NCBI RefSeq assembly: GCF_018860545.1
Contig: NZ_JAHKPN010000005.1
Coordinates: 1 to 64,000, forward strand
DNA length: 64,000 bases
Source of the DNA: Winogradskyella psychrotolerans
GTDB taxonomy: Bacteria; Bacteroidota; Bacteroidia; Flavobacteriales; Flavobacteriaceae
Direction of reading: 5' to 3'
In this document: piece by piece, positions 16,370-25,045 of the stretch
How the letters are laid out: each line of letters opens with the position of its first letter
Numbering within the stretch: the stretch's first letter is position 1
Made by a program: the position numbers and the translations under genes
The notes under the pieces: model-generated
Database searches by the model: none
What the model was told of the DNA's origin: nothing
The model's input: the letters and a program-made list of their open reading frames with translations, nothing else

Positions 16370-18778
16370 TTAGAATTTATAAGTAAACGTACCAAGTAGC
16401 GATCGTGTTTGCTGTGGTGTTATTGTACTCCATCCAGAAAAATAGGTTTCATCACTAAGGTTATTTCCTTTTACACTTACTCTAAATGTATCAGTCTCAT
16501 AATATAATGACGCATTAAAGATCGTATAAGCAGGAATATAGAAACTACCAGTTACCGATTGGTAATCCGTCATGGTATCATATTTAGATTGTCCATTAAA
16601 TCCTGCGCCTACACCAAAGTTTTTAAAGAATTTGTAATCAGCCCAGAAGTTGTATGTGAACTCTGCACCAGATTCTCCGTAACGATTGCCTTCTAAAAAT
16701 CTTGCTGAAGGCGAGTCTGTAATTTCAGAATCATTATAACTAAAGCCAGAGTGAATATTTAAGTTTGAAATAGGATTAGCATTAACCTCTAACTCAATTC
16801 CTTGACTATTAATTTCTAAATCTTGAGTTTGTGTTGCCCAGTAATACTTGTTGTCTACAGTAATGTTGTAATAACTTAATGTCGCTTCTAATTTATTATT
16901 AAAAAGGTTGGTTTTTGCTCCAACTTCAAATTGATTAGCTTGTTCAACATCAAAAGATTCTAGCGTTGTTGTTGGCTCACCTAAATCATCATAAGTTGTA
17001 ACATATTGTGGGTTTACATAAGAAAAACCGTTTTGATAATTCGCAAAAATGGATAATTCGTTTAAAATTGGTTGATAAACAATTCCGAATTTTGGAGAAA
17101 ACGTAGACTCGGTATATTCCGAATAGTCATCAGCATTAGTTTGTCGGTCTCCTTGATAATCAAATCTGTCATAACGCACACTTCCCATAACGGATAATGA
17201 TGGTAAAATATTAATGACATCAGACACATAAGCACCAAAAATATTTTGACGAATGTCGCTATCTACATTTCCTATTCCGGATAAGGCAGCACTTAAATTT
17301 TCTTCATTCATTTCAGGTTCGCCGTAAATTAAATCACCATCAATATTTATAGTGTGTAAGTAGCCCCAATTAGAGCTGTTGTCAATAATATTATAGTCTA
17401 AGTAATCTACACCAACTAACAATTTGTTTTCTAAATCTCCAAGTTTAAATGTACCGGTAAAGTTTTGTTGTAGGTTGATGGTTTTAGTTTTAGAATCAGT
17501 GTCTTGTGCGTATAATGCAAAGTTTTCGGTACCAACAACTACAGGAAAGTTACTGTAATCTGCCGTATTCCATAAATAGGTATAGTAGCCTAAGGATTCT
17601 GCTAAACCTCCAGAAATTAAGGTTTGGGAAGACCACTGATCAGAGATTTTCCAAGCCACTTCTCCACGGTAATTTTGGGTAAGGTTGCTAATAGTCACAT
17701 CGTTGCTTGTAAACGATAAGTTCGTATCATAACCTAATTCGTCTATAGAGTCAAAAGCTAACGTGCCGTAGCGATTTAAGAATAAAAACGTTTCGTTTGT
17801 TTGTTCATTATCTGATGCTTCATAAGAAAAGTTAAGCGTAAGATTATTGTTAACCTTGTACGAGATAGAGGGTGCAATGAAAACTGATTTTTTCAATCCA
17901 GCATCTTGAAAACTATGTTCTTGCTGAAAACCTGTATTTATACGAAATGATAATTTATCATTTGCACTGACATTAACGTCTGCATTGAATTTTGCAAAAT
18001 CGTTAGACCCACCAGAAAACGTAATTTCGCCACCTGTTCCGCTATATGGTTTTTTTGTAATTATGTTTATAAGTCCACCATATGACGTTACAGAACTTCC
18101 AAATAAAGTGCCTGATGGGCCTTTAATGACTTCCACACGTTCTACATTAGACGGATTAATAAATCCATTAGTAATACCAGCAACACCATTTACTAATTGT
18201 GGTTGCACAGCAAAACCACGACTAGAGTAATACCCGGCACCATCACCACTTCTTCCAGTTGATGACCATAATTTGGTAACACCAGCGGCATTTTTTAAAG
18301 CGTCTTCAAAAGTATTTACAGATTGAGAGACTAATAATTGATTGGTAATTGTATTGTAAACTTGCGAGTTTTCAATATTCTTTAAAGGCATTTTAGAAAC
18401 ATATGCACTCGCTTTTCTTGAAAATTTGTTTTTCCGATTCACATCTAAAACAACTTCTTCTAAAATTTCATTTCCTTCGTAAAGAATTACAGTCGCTACA
18501 TCTACATTTTGATTATCTGCAATTGTAACAGTTACTTCTTTAGTTTTAAAACCTATATAAGAAATCAAAAGTGTGTAATCTCCGTTTTCAATGGCATTAA
18601 TTTGGAATTTTCCGTTGTCGTCAGTTTGTGCGCCTTTCGTCGTGTTTTTTATTGAAATATTGACTCCTACAAGAGCTATATTATTAATATCAGTAACGGT
18701 TCCATTTATAGTGGCATTTTGAGCAAACGCTATATGCGTAAATAGTAAAACCGTTAAAGTTGCTAATAGGTGTTTCAT
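16370..18778 (-). CDS. TonB-dependent siderophore receptor
   Basis: 802-residue outer-membrane transporter. Residues 1-19 are a signal peptide. Residues about 22-97 are a CarboxypepD_reg-like beta-sandwich (INGTVTDINNIALVGVNISI), typical of Bacteroidota receptors. A plug follows at about 140-245 with NVERVEVIKGPSGTLFGSS, then a 22-strand barrel ending in the aromatic FTYKF. The plug features SRGFAVQPQLVNG and GGLINIITKKP match siderophore-type rather than SusC-type receptors. The adjacent PepSY protein supports an iron role. It has a strong promoter with a small inverted repeat inside the spacer. Substrate unknown. Confidence 0.93.
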   Translation of the reverse strand: MKHLLATLTVLLFTHIAFAQNATINGTVTDINNIALVGVNISIKNTTKGAQTDDNGKFQINAIENGDYTLLISYIGFKTKEVTVTIADNQNVDVATVILYEGNEILEEVVLDVNRKNKFSRKASAYVSKMPLKNIENSQVYNTITNQLLVSQSVNTFEDALKNAAGVTKLWSSTGRSGDGAGYYSSRGFAVQPQLVNGVAGITNGFINPSNVERVEVIKGPSGTLFGSSVTSYGGLINIITKKPYSGTGGEITFSGGSNDFAKFNADVNVSANDKLSFRINTGFQQEHSFQDAGLKKSVFIAPSISYKVNNNLTLNFSYEASDNEQTNETFLFLNRYGTLAFDSIDELGYDTNLSFTSNDVTISNLTQNYRGEVAWKISDQWSSQTLISGGLAESLGYYTYLWNTADYSNFPVVVGTENFALYAQDTDSKTKTINLQQNFTGTFKLGDLENKLLVGVDYLDYNIIDNSSNWGYLHTINIDGDLIYGEPEMNEENLSAALSGIGNVDSDIRQNIFGAYVSDVINILPSLSVMGSVRYDRFDYQGDRQTNADDYSEYTESTFSPKFGIVYQPILNELSIFANYQNGFSYVNPQYVTTYDDLGEPTTTLESFDVEQANQFEVGAKTNLFNNKLEATLSYYNITVDNKYYWATQTQDLEINSQGIELEVNANPISNLNIHSGFSYNDSEITDSPSARFLEGNRYGESGAEFTYNFWADYKFFKNFGVGAGFNGQSKYDTMTDYQSVTGSFYIPAYTIFNASLYYETDTFRVSVKGNNLSDETYFSGWSTITPQQTRSLLGTFTYKF

Positions 18779-18819
18779 CTGTTTTTATTTAGACTTGATA
18801 TAAATAGTTAAATTTTCGA

Positions 18820-18850
18820 CAAATGTATCGTCGCGATATGACATATGCAA
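18820..18850 (-). promoter_or_regulatory. Promoter of the TonB receptor with a candidate operator
   Basis: The minus strand has TTG (18850-18848), 20 bases, then TACATTTG (18827-18820). The spacer contains TATCG (18826-18830) and CGATA (18834-18838) around TCG, an inverted repeat placed where a repressor would block polymerase. An iron-responsive repressor is possible; the sequence is not a recognisable Fur box. Confidence 0.55.
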
Positions 18851-18933
18851 ATTATTTATAACAAATCTAAATAAGAAAATAGAGCAGAATGATTATTCAG
18901 TTCTAAATGTGTTAATTATGGTCAATTATAACT

Positions 18934-19578
18934 CTAAATATAGTTATTCAACCAAGCCTTTAAATCATAAAAATTCTGAGGAGCAACTCCATGCCCAACA
19001 GGATATTCTGAATACACATGATTAATATCTAAAGCCTTTAAAAATACAGGTGCTTTTTGTGCCCAATCCACCGGTATAACTTGGTCTACAGAACCGTGAG
19101 AACAAAAGAAATTAAGATGCGAAACATCATCTTTATTGACGGATGTTGGTATAATGTCTTCATTAATATAACCACTTAAAGCGATGATGTTTTTTACTTT
19201 TTTAGGGTATGTCAATGCTACAGCGTAACTTAAAATGGTCCCTTGGCTAAAACCTAAAAGAGTAATGTTATTTGAATCTACTGCATAAGTTCCACAAGCG
19301 TAATCAATAAATTCAGCGATTAAATCTACGGATTTTTTGGCTTGTTCATTATCGCTCCATTTACCTTTTTCTGCATCAAAATTAATAGCGTACCAAGCAT
19401 TTCCATAAGGTTGCATAGTGTAAGGTGCTCTTAATGAGATCACCATTAATTCTTCTGGTAATTCTGCAGCAAAGGAAAATAAATCATTTTCATCGCTACC
19501 ATATCCATGGCACATAATTAAAAGTGGGGCATTTTCTTTGAGCGAAGACGGTCTAGTGATGTAGTGTAATTTCGACAT
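18934..19578 (-). CDS. Alpha/beta hydrolase, phospholipase/carboxylesterase family
   Basis: 214 residues, cytoplasmic (no signal peptide). The catalytic triad is visible: nucleophile serine in GFSQG (about residue 109), aspartate in HGSVDQVIP, histidine in GHGVAP. The oxyanion region is MCHGYGSDENDL. Members hydrolyse short acyl esters or lysophospholipids; the exact substrate is not readable. It starts five bases after the stop of the Tic20-like gene and is the last gene of a run beginning with the BatA-like protein. Confidence 0.88.
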   Translation of the reverse strand: MSKLHYITRPSSLKENAPLLIMCHGYGSDENDLFSFAAELPEELMVISLRAPYTMQPYGNAWYAINFDAEKGKWSDNEQAKKSVDLIAEFIDYACGTYAVDSNNITLLGFSQGTILSYAVALTYPKKVKNIIALSGYINEDIIPTSVNKDDVSHLNFFCSHGSVDQVIPVDWAQKAPVFLKALDINHVYSEYPVGHGVAPQNFYDLKAWLNNYI

Positions 19579-19583
19579 AATTA

Positions 19584-19913
19584 TTATCCAATAGAATTAA
19601 ATACTTTTTGAAAGTAATCACCAAGTAAAGGGATTTTATTTTGCTTACCTGTAATAGCACCGTAAATGCCATAAAGATAGAGCACTGAAAAGAATATCCA
19701 AAAGGACATACTTATCATTATGCTATCAAAACTAGTAATAACAAAAGCGATAAGGATGTAAGTTATGCCCAATCCCAAAGCTTGTCTAATATGAAAAAAA
19801 GTAAATGGATTTTTTTTGTCTTGGTTCATAAAAAAGGCAATCAATGTACCAAATAAAGTGAGGTAGGCGACTAATCCTAAAGTTTTACCTTCGTCTATTG
19901 TATTCTGAGTCAT
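19584..19913 (-). CDS. Small membrane protein, DUF4870/Tic20-like
   Basis: 109 residues with three membrane helices. The first helix (GLVAYLTLFGTLIAFFMNQD) followed by NPFTFFHIRQALGLGI and the C-terminal TGKQNKIPLLGDYF are diagnostic of DUF4870, a family distantly related to the Tic20 import component. No function is established in bacteria. The ATG overlaps the TAA of the dihydroorotase-like gene by one base (TAATG), so translation is coupled. Confidence 0.8.
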   Translation of the reverse strand: MTQNTIDEGKTLGLVAYLTLFGTLIAFFMNQDKKNPFTFFHIRQALGLGITYILIAFVITSFDSIMISMSFWIFFSVLYLYGIYGAITGKQNKIPLLGDYFQKVFNSIG

Positions 19914-21166
19914 TATTTTAAAGCAATTTTGTTATTGGCTATGATGCCATAAGTTTCACCTTTAAGTTTTGATCCTAAAAACATACTATTCTTAGAGCGT
20001 GATGAAATATGATTTGTATTAAACTCATAAGTTTTATCCGGGTTAAACAATGCTAAATCAGCAATTTCTCCTACGTTGATCACACGTTCTGAAACATTAA
20101 ATCGAGACTTGCCTTGAGTTAAAAGGCTAATCGATTTTTTTGTCGTAAATAAAGTTTGAAGCGCTCCAAAAGCTGATTCTAGACCAATAGTGCCGTATTT
20201 AGCAAAATCGAATTCAATCTTTTTGTCTTCAATATCAATAGGGTTGTGGTCTGTAGTTACCATATCTATGGTACCGTCTTTTAACCCTTCAATCAAAGCA
20301 TCACAATCGGTTTGTGTTCTAAGCGATGGAAGTACCTTATAATTGGTGTCAAATTCGGTTAAAACATCATCTGTAAATATTAAGTTATGTATCGCAACAC
20401 TACAAGTAATATTCAGTTTCTTCGCTTTGGCAGCTCTAATTAATTCTACAGATTTTGCCGTTGAAATTGTAGGAATATGAAGTTTACCTTCCGTATATTC
20501 CAATATGAATAAATCTCTAGCCACTTGTAATTCTTCAGCTAACGCCGGGTTTCCCTTTAATCCAAGTTTTGTACTATTGATATGTTCATTGACGACACCT
20601 AGTCCAGAAATTTTAGATTCCTCAGGAAAAGAACACACCAAACCGTCAAAATTACTCGCGTATTGCAGCGCAATTTTCATTAGGTTAGGATTGCTAATCG
20701 GTTTTTGGTAATCGTAAAAAGCAACAGCTCCAGCATTCGTCATATCAAAGAGTTCTGCTAAGTCTTCACTTTGGCTACCTTGTGTTAAAGCGCCAATAGG
20801 ATAGAGGCTAACCGCATGATCTTGAGCTTTCGATTTTACAAAGGTAATATCAGCATAAGAATCAATAGTAGGATTAGAATTCGCATTTAAAGCCACGGCA
20901 GTAAAGCCTGAATTTGCAGCAGTTTTTAACCCATTGCTAATAATTTCTCGCTCTTCATAGCCAGGTTCTCCAAAAGAGACACTGCTATCAAACCAACCTT
21001 GCGACACATGCAAATTGTTTAGTTTGATTTCTTTGTAATTATTGGAATTGGGAATCTGTTTTGAAATCTTGGAGATGCGACCTTTTTCAATTAAAATATC
21101 AACCGTTTCATTGTGAAAATCACTTTTAGAATCAACGATGGTTGCAGATTTTATGAGTGCGTTCAT
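19913..21166 (-). CDS. Dihydroorotase-like protein, metal ligands lost
   Basis: A 417-residue amidohydrolase-fold protein resembling class I dihydroorotase (pyrimidine synthesis), including the ends MNALIKSATIVDSKSDFHNE and VNVGEIADLALFNP. The family motif DxHVHxRxPG is here DSSVSFGEPG (residues 60-69): both metal histidines are serine and the substrate arginine is glycine. The HVST motif is PTIST, again lacking the histidine, while TTDHNP retains Asp and His. It is therefore unlikely to be catalytic and resembles the inactive dihydroorotases that accompany PyrB in some bacteria. Databases would call it dihydroorotase. Its neighbours are not pyrimidine genes. Confidence 0.8.
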   Translation of the reverse strand: MNALIKSATIVDSKSDFHNETVDILIEKGRISKISKQIPNSNNYKEIKLNNLHVSQGWFDSSVSFGEPGYEEREIISNGLKTAANSGFTAVALNANSNPTIDSYADITFVKSKAQDHAVSLYPIGALTQGSQSEDLAELFDMTNAGAVAFYDYQKPISNPNLMKIALQYASNFDGLVCSFPEESKISGLGVVNEHINSTKLGLKGNPALAEELQVARDLFILEYTEGKLHIPTISTAKSVELIRAAKAKKLNITCSVAIHNLIFTDDVLTEFDTNYKVLPSLRTQTDCDALIEGLKDGTIDMVTTDHNPIDIEDKKIEFDFAKYGTIGLESAFGALQTLFTTKKSISLLTQGKSRFNVSERVINVGEIADLALFNPDKTYEFNTNHISSRSKNSMFLGSKLKGETYGIIANNKIALK

Positions 21167-21313
21167 TGGGTTCTTACAGTTTGTTGCGGTTATTAATTGT
21201 TTTGTTATTAGTTGGTTACGATCAAACGATTAAATAGTTTATTTCTAGTTATTTAATTATTCAAGCAGTCTAAATAACGCATTAACTTAATCACTTTTTA
21301 AATTTTGAAATAC

Positions 21314-23239
21314 TTATTTTAAATATTTCAATAGTAGCATTTCTAGGATTAAAAATACTAATGCAAAAATAACAAACCATTTCCATAACGCATTAATACT
21401 TGTGTTACTTTTTATGGTATTAATTGTGGTTGCTAAGCTCGTATCTACAGATACATTATTTAAAGTGCTTAAATCATAATAACTGAGGTTACTTTCAGCT
21501 CTATCGTAATTAAAACTTAAATTTTGAAGTATCTGTTCCTTATTCTTAACATTTAAAATTCCAGCAGTATTTGGATAATCTTCTGTCTCTAAAATCACAG
21601 ATTTACTATATGTTTTTTGAAGAGGAATAACTGAAGTGTCTTCTGACGCTAAGGTTAATATATCATCCTGGCCTATTAAAGTTTGGATGGCAATAGAATT
21701 TGGCTGGCCAATAGTATAATATAACTGAGATAGTTTCAAACTCTGTAATCCCATATTATAGAGCACAGGAATAATTAATTGTGAATTTTTAAAGTTTGAA
21801 TTATCCGAATTTAAAGCAGAAGAAAACGCATATGTATGTGTATTACCAGCTAAAAAAGGGGTACCATCTTCATAAGATAACACAGCATTAGAATTTGACG
21901 AAAATCGATATGGTTTTTCAACTTTGGGATATTGAAAATTTGTTACTTTAGAGTAAAACACATTGGCCAATAGTGGATGGTTATAGTTGATGCTCGTTAT
22001 TCGTTTTTCATTAGTATTATCATTACCAAATGTAGGTAATGATAAGTCTTTTAAAATTTGATTATAAGAGTTTACGTCGATTTTATCTGCAGGGATAATG
22101 ACTAGTTTTCCTCCATCATTTTTATAGGCAATTAGAGCCGTTTTCAAAGCATTTGATAGGGTTTCTAGCTCATTGAGTAGAATCAAATTTTGCTCAGGAA
22201 TTAAGTTAAAATTTAGTGTGTTTAATTTGAAACTATTATAGTCGAATTCATCCGCTGTGTAAATACGTTTTAAAAACGAATCGTCTGCATTTTCATTAAT
22301 CGCTAAGACCTTAATTTTTGGTTTTAAATTAATATTAAAATAAAAGGTATTGTCATATTGTAAGCCAAGATCATCAATAACCAACTTTCCATTAATCACT
22401 TTATTGTTGGCAATTGTAAAGGTTGTTTCAGCTTCTTTATCAATATCTACAGCACTTTTAGTCAGTAATACGTCGTTATTAAATAAGGAAATAGACACAT
22501 TATCTATAGGTTCAGCTGCGTTCGATAATTTTACATTTAAATCTATAGTTTCAGTTGTTCTATTAGTAACATAAAGACTATCAATACTAATGTTTGATGT
22601 GAGTGTTGATTTCGGTTGCACTAATTTTAGTTGAACCGTTGAATCTTTTTCAAAATTTAGAAGACTTCCTTTTTGTTGAAAATCGGATACTAAAACTAAG
22701 TTCTTTGTTGCAGCACCTGTATTAGAAAACAATTGCTTCCCTTTTAAATATACAGCATCATAATTGAGTTGTGTTGGTGAATGAGCTAACTGAATTAAAT
22801 CGTTTTTTAAGACTTTAACGGTTGTGTTTCTATAGGTTTGGTTGTTCGTAAACAAAGTGATTTTTTCGTCTTCAGGTAAGGTGTTGATGATGTCTTGAAT
22901 GGCTTCATTTAATAATGTACCATTACGACCTTTAGCTTCCATACTAAAGGAATTATCTAGGTAAATCACGGTGTCTTGGGTGTCGTTAAAGTCTTCAGTA
23001 TTTGGAATGAAAGGTTGAGCAAATACCATAATTATACAGGCTAAAAGTAGCATTCGGGTGACTAGTGTTACCCACTTTTTTAGTTGAGAACTCTTTCGTG
23101 TTTGAAGCTTTACCGATTTTAAAAACTTAACATTGGTAAATTCAACGTTCTGAAAACGACGTAGCTGAAATAAATGTATAAGAATTGGAATGATCAGCAA
23201 AAATAGGGCGTAAAGTAATTCGGGGTTTTTAAACTGCAT
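21314..23239 (-). CDS. BatA-domain/VWA-like membrane protein
   Basis: 641 residues. The N-terminus (MQFKNPELLYALFLLIIPI, then HLFQLRRFQNVEFTNVKFLK) is the BatA/aerotolerance regulator N-terminal domain with two membrane helices. A von Willebrand A-like domain follows with DNSFSMEA (about residue 95), matching the DxSxS metal-adhesion site. A long beta-rich middle leads to a C-terminal helix (LWKWFVIFALVFLILEMLLL). Proteins of this layout are common in Bacteroidota envelopes, and the role is not defined. The dihydroorotase-like gene follows after 147 bases on the same strand. Confidence 0.85.
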   Translation of the reverse strand: MQFKNPELLYALFLLIIPILIHLFQLRRFQNVEFTNVKFLKSVKLQTRKSSQLKKWVTLVTRMLLLACIIMVFAQPFIPNTEDFNDTQDTVIYLDNSFSMEAKGRNGTLLNEAIQDIINTLPEDEKITLFTNNQTYRNTTVKVLKNDLIQLAHSPTQLNYDAVYLKGKQLFSNTGAATKNLVLVSDFQQKGSLLNFEKDSTVQLKLVQPKSTLTSNISIDSLYVTNRTTETIDLNVKLSNAAEPIDNVSISLFNNDVLLTKSAVDIDKEAETTFTIANNKVINGKLVIDDLGLQYDNTFYFNINLKPKIKVLAINENADDSFLKRIYTADEFDYNSFKLNTLNFNLIPEQNLILLNELETLSNALKTALIAYKNDGGKLVIIPADKIDVNSYNQILKDLSLPTFGNDNTNEKRITSINYNHPLLANVFYSKVTNFQYPKVEKPYRFSSNSNAVLSYEDGTPFLAGNTHTYAFSSALNSDNSNFKNSQLIIPVLYNMGLQSLKLSQLYYTIGQPNSIAIQTLIGQDDILTLASEDTSVIPLQKTYSKSVILETEDYPNTAGILNVKNKEQILQNLSFNYDRAESNLSYYDLSTLNNVSVDTSLATTINTIKSNTSINALWKWFVIFALVFLILEMLLLKYLK

Positions 23240-23282
23240 TCTTTATTTTTAAGGTTTACGCAACTGTCATTTTAAACGCAGT

Positions 23283-23888
23283 TTAGTTCTCAATTAATTT
23301 ATAAAATTTATATCGTCTAGCAACAATAATAAATTTATTAGTTGTTTGTGTTTGTTCTATCGGTTCTCCATCGCTATCCACATTAATAATAGTATAACTG
23401 CCACCAAAATTAAAATTGTAATTAAATTCTTTTAGAAAAACTGAGTATGGGTTATTCTGATCATCATTGTTCTCATTTACTTCAGTTACATTCTTAAAAG
23501 CCTCAATGACTTTGTTTTTACCATGCTTAAGGAAAAGCGTTTCTATTTTGATCACATCTCGTCTATTACAATCTCCACCATAATTACATCCATTTATTGA
23601 ATCTAATATTTTTAAAGAAAGATTGTAATTTTTCTTTTTATTCGCAATTTGAGCTTCTAAAAGTTCTATGGAACTATAAGCACTTGCCCATGCATTACCA
23701 CAAAAACCAAAATTACTATTTTTCGCTTTTACTAAATATTCTTCAGCTTTTTCTATCTTATTCTTTTTAAAAGATTTTTCAGCTTTTGATATGAAATTGT
23801 ATCCATCTTTATAGTCATACTTTGTAGTTTGTGACCATCCAAAGAACGCCATAAAAAAAAGAAATAAAATTACGAATTTTAATTTCAT
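23283..23888 (-). CDS. Secreted protein of unknown function
   Basis: I start this at ATG 23888, giving MKLKFVILFLFFMAFFGWSQ, a clear signal peptide; an in-frame ATG eight codons earlier would hide it. The mature part begins with a helical, Lys/Glu-rich region (SKAEKSFKKNKIEKAEEYLV) resembling a TPR unit, with cysteines in FGFCGN and GCNYGGDCNRRD. The C-terminal half has FNFGGSYTIINVDSDGEP. No family is recognised. It is a single gene between the BatA-like gene and a glycosyltransferase on the same strand. Confidence 0.7.
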   Translation of the reverse strand: MKLKFVILFLFFMAFFGWSQTTKYDYKDGYNFISKAEKSFKKNKIEKAEEYLVKAKNSNFGFCGNAWASAYSSIELLEAQIANKKKNYNLSLKILDSINGCNYGGDCNRRDVIKIETLFLKHGKNKVIEAFKNVTEVNENNDDQNNPYSVFLKEFNYNFNFGGSYTIINVDSDGEPIEQTQTTNKFIIVARRYKFYKLIEN

Positions 23889-24012
23889 ATGTATTAGAGT
23901 AACTACTGCCATAGTTTTTTTACAGACCTTTTAGAGTTTAAATGGTTCCAAGGTCTCAATACTTCAAATATATAGAATACAAAGAGATTACCTCGTTTCG
24001 CTTTTGAGAATT

Positions 24013-25020
24013 TTAACAGAAAAAGAAATAATCCGTCATCGCTTGCATATTTTGAGTTTCAAAATATTGTGTAATTTCTTCTTGAGCTTTTGTATTAGCA
24101 ACAGTAACGATACTTTGAGGGTTTTTAAGTTCAGCGAGATAGTCAAAATTATAAAGTACTTGATCGTAAATGTGTTTTCCTATTTTCTTTGGGTTATCGC
24201 AAATCCAGAAAAACGGAATATTTTGTTTCAAGAGTATTTTGGCTAATGTTTTGCCTTTGAGTCCTGCTCCCCAAATTGCTAATGGTCTTGTTGAATCATA
24301 GTTTAACTCTAAAAAATAGTTTACTTTAAGGTCTAGAAAAGAATTCTCAGCATAATGCTCGTGTGTTCTAGAGGTTCTTGTGCTATAATCTCTCCAATGC
24401 AGTAATACTTTATCACAAGGAATACAGGTATATCCAGCTTTATAAAACCGGAAAGCTAAATCATAATCTTCAGGATAAATATCAGAATTGAAACCATCAC
24501 AGGCATCAAAATCTTCGCGATGTAGCATCCAACAAGGAGATGGAATGACGCATTCTTTATAAATTTCAGAATAGTTTTTACCTTCAACCGTTAACGAGTT
24601 TAACCATTGCTCATAACGTGCAAAGCCATCACTTAACCCATCGGCTCTAAAGTATTTAACTTGTCCGACAGCTAAATGTTTTTTACCATGTTTTTCAAGA
24701 TTAGAAACCATGGTTTCTAGTCGGATAGGTGTCATTAAATCATCACTATCCATTCTTGTGATGTAGGCTCCAGAAGAATAATCATAACCTGTTTTTAAAG
24801 CTTCAATAATGCCATTCCCCAAATTATTTAATAGGTTAACTCTTTTATCCTTTTTGGAAAAGCGTTCCACTATTTGAATTGAGTCGTCAGTAGAATTATC
24901 ATTAACAAAAATAGCTTCCCAATTATTATAGTTTTGATTCACAATAGAATCGAGACATTGGTGAATGTATATTTCAGTATTTTTAAAAGGGACTATAATA
25001 CTGATTAGGTTCTCTTGCAT
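24013..25020 (-). CDS. GT2 glycosyltransferase with C-terminal nucleotide-binding-like domain
   Basis: 335 residues. The N-terminal GT-A domain has SIIVPFKNTEIYIHQCLDSI, the nucleotide-binding VNDNSTDDS, and the metal-binding DSDD (in ITRMDSDDLMTP). The acceptor-side region is FNSDIYPEDYDLAFRFYKAG. After about residue 245 an appended domain starts with LAIWGAGLKGKTLAKILLKQ, a glycine-rich Rossmann-type motif, and continues FFWICDNPKKIGKHIYDQ. This fusion is seen in flavobacterial glycan genes and may bind a nucleotide sugar, though that is inference. It is divergent from the secreted repeat protein next door, with only 25 bases between starts. Confidence 0.88.
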   Translation of the reverse strand: MQENLISIIVPFKNTEIYIHQCLDSIVNQNYNNWEAIFVNDNSTDDSIQIVERFSKKDKRVNLLNNLGNGIIEALKTGYDYSSGAYITRMDSDDLMTPIRLETMVSNLEKHGKKHLAVGQVKYFRADGLSDGFARYEQWLNSLTVEGKNYSEIYKECVIPSPCWMLHREDFDACDGFNSDIYPEDYDLAFRFYKAGYTCIPCDKVLLHWRDYSTRTSRTHEHYAENSFLDLKVNYFLELNYDSTRPLAIWGAGLKGKTLAKILLKQNIPFFWICDNPKKIGKHIYDQVLYNFDYLAELKNPQSIVTVANTKAQEEITQYFETQNMQAMTDYFFFC

Positions 25021-25045
25021 TTTTATTAGTTTTACAAAGCAAAAT

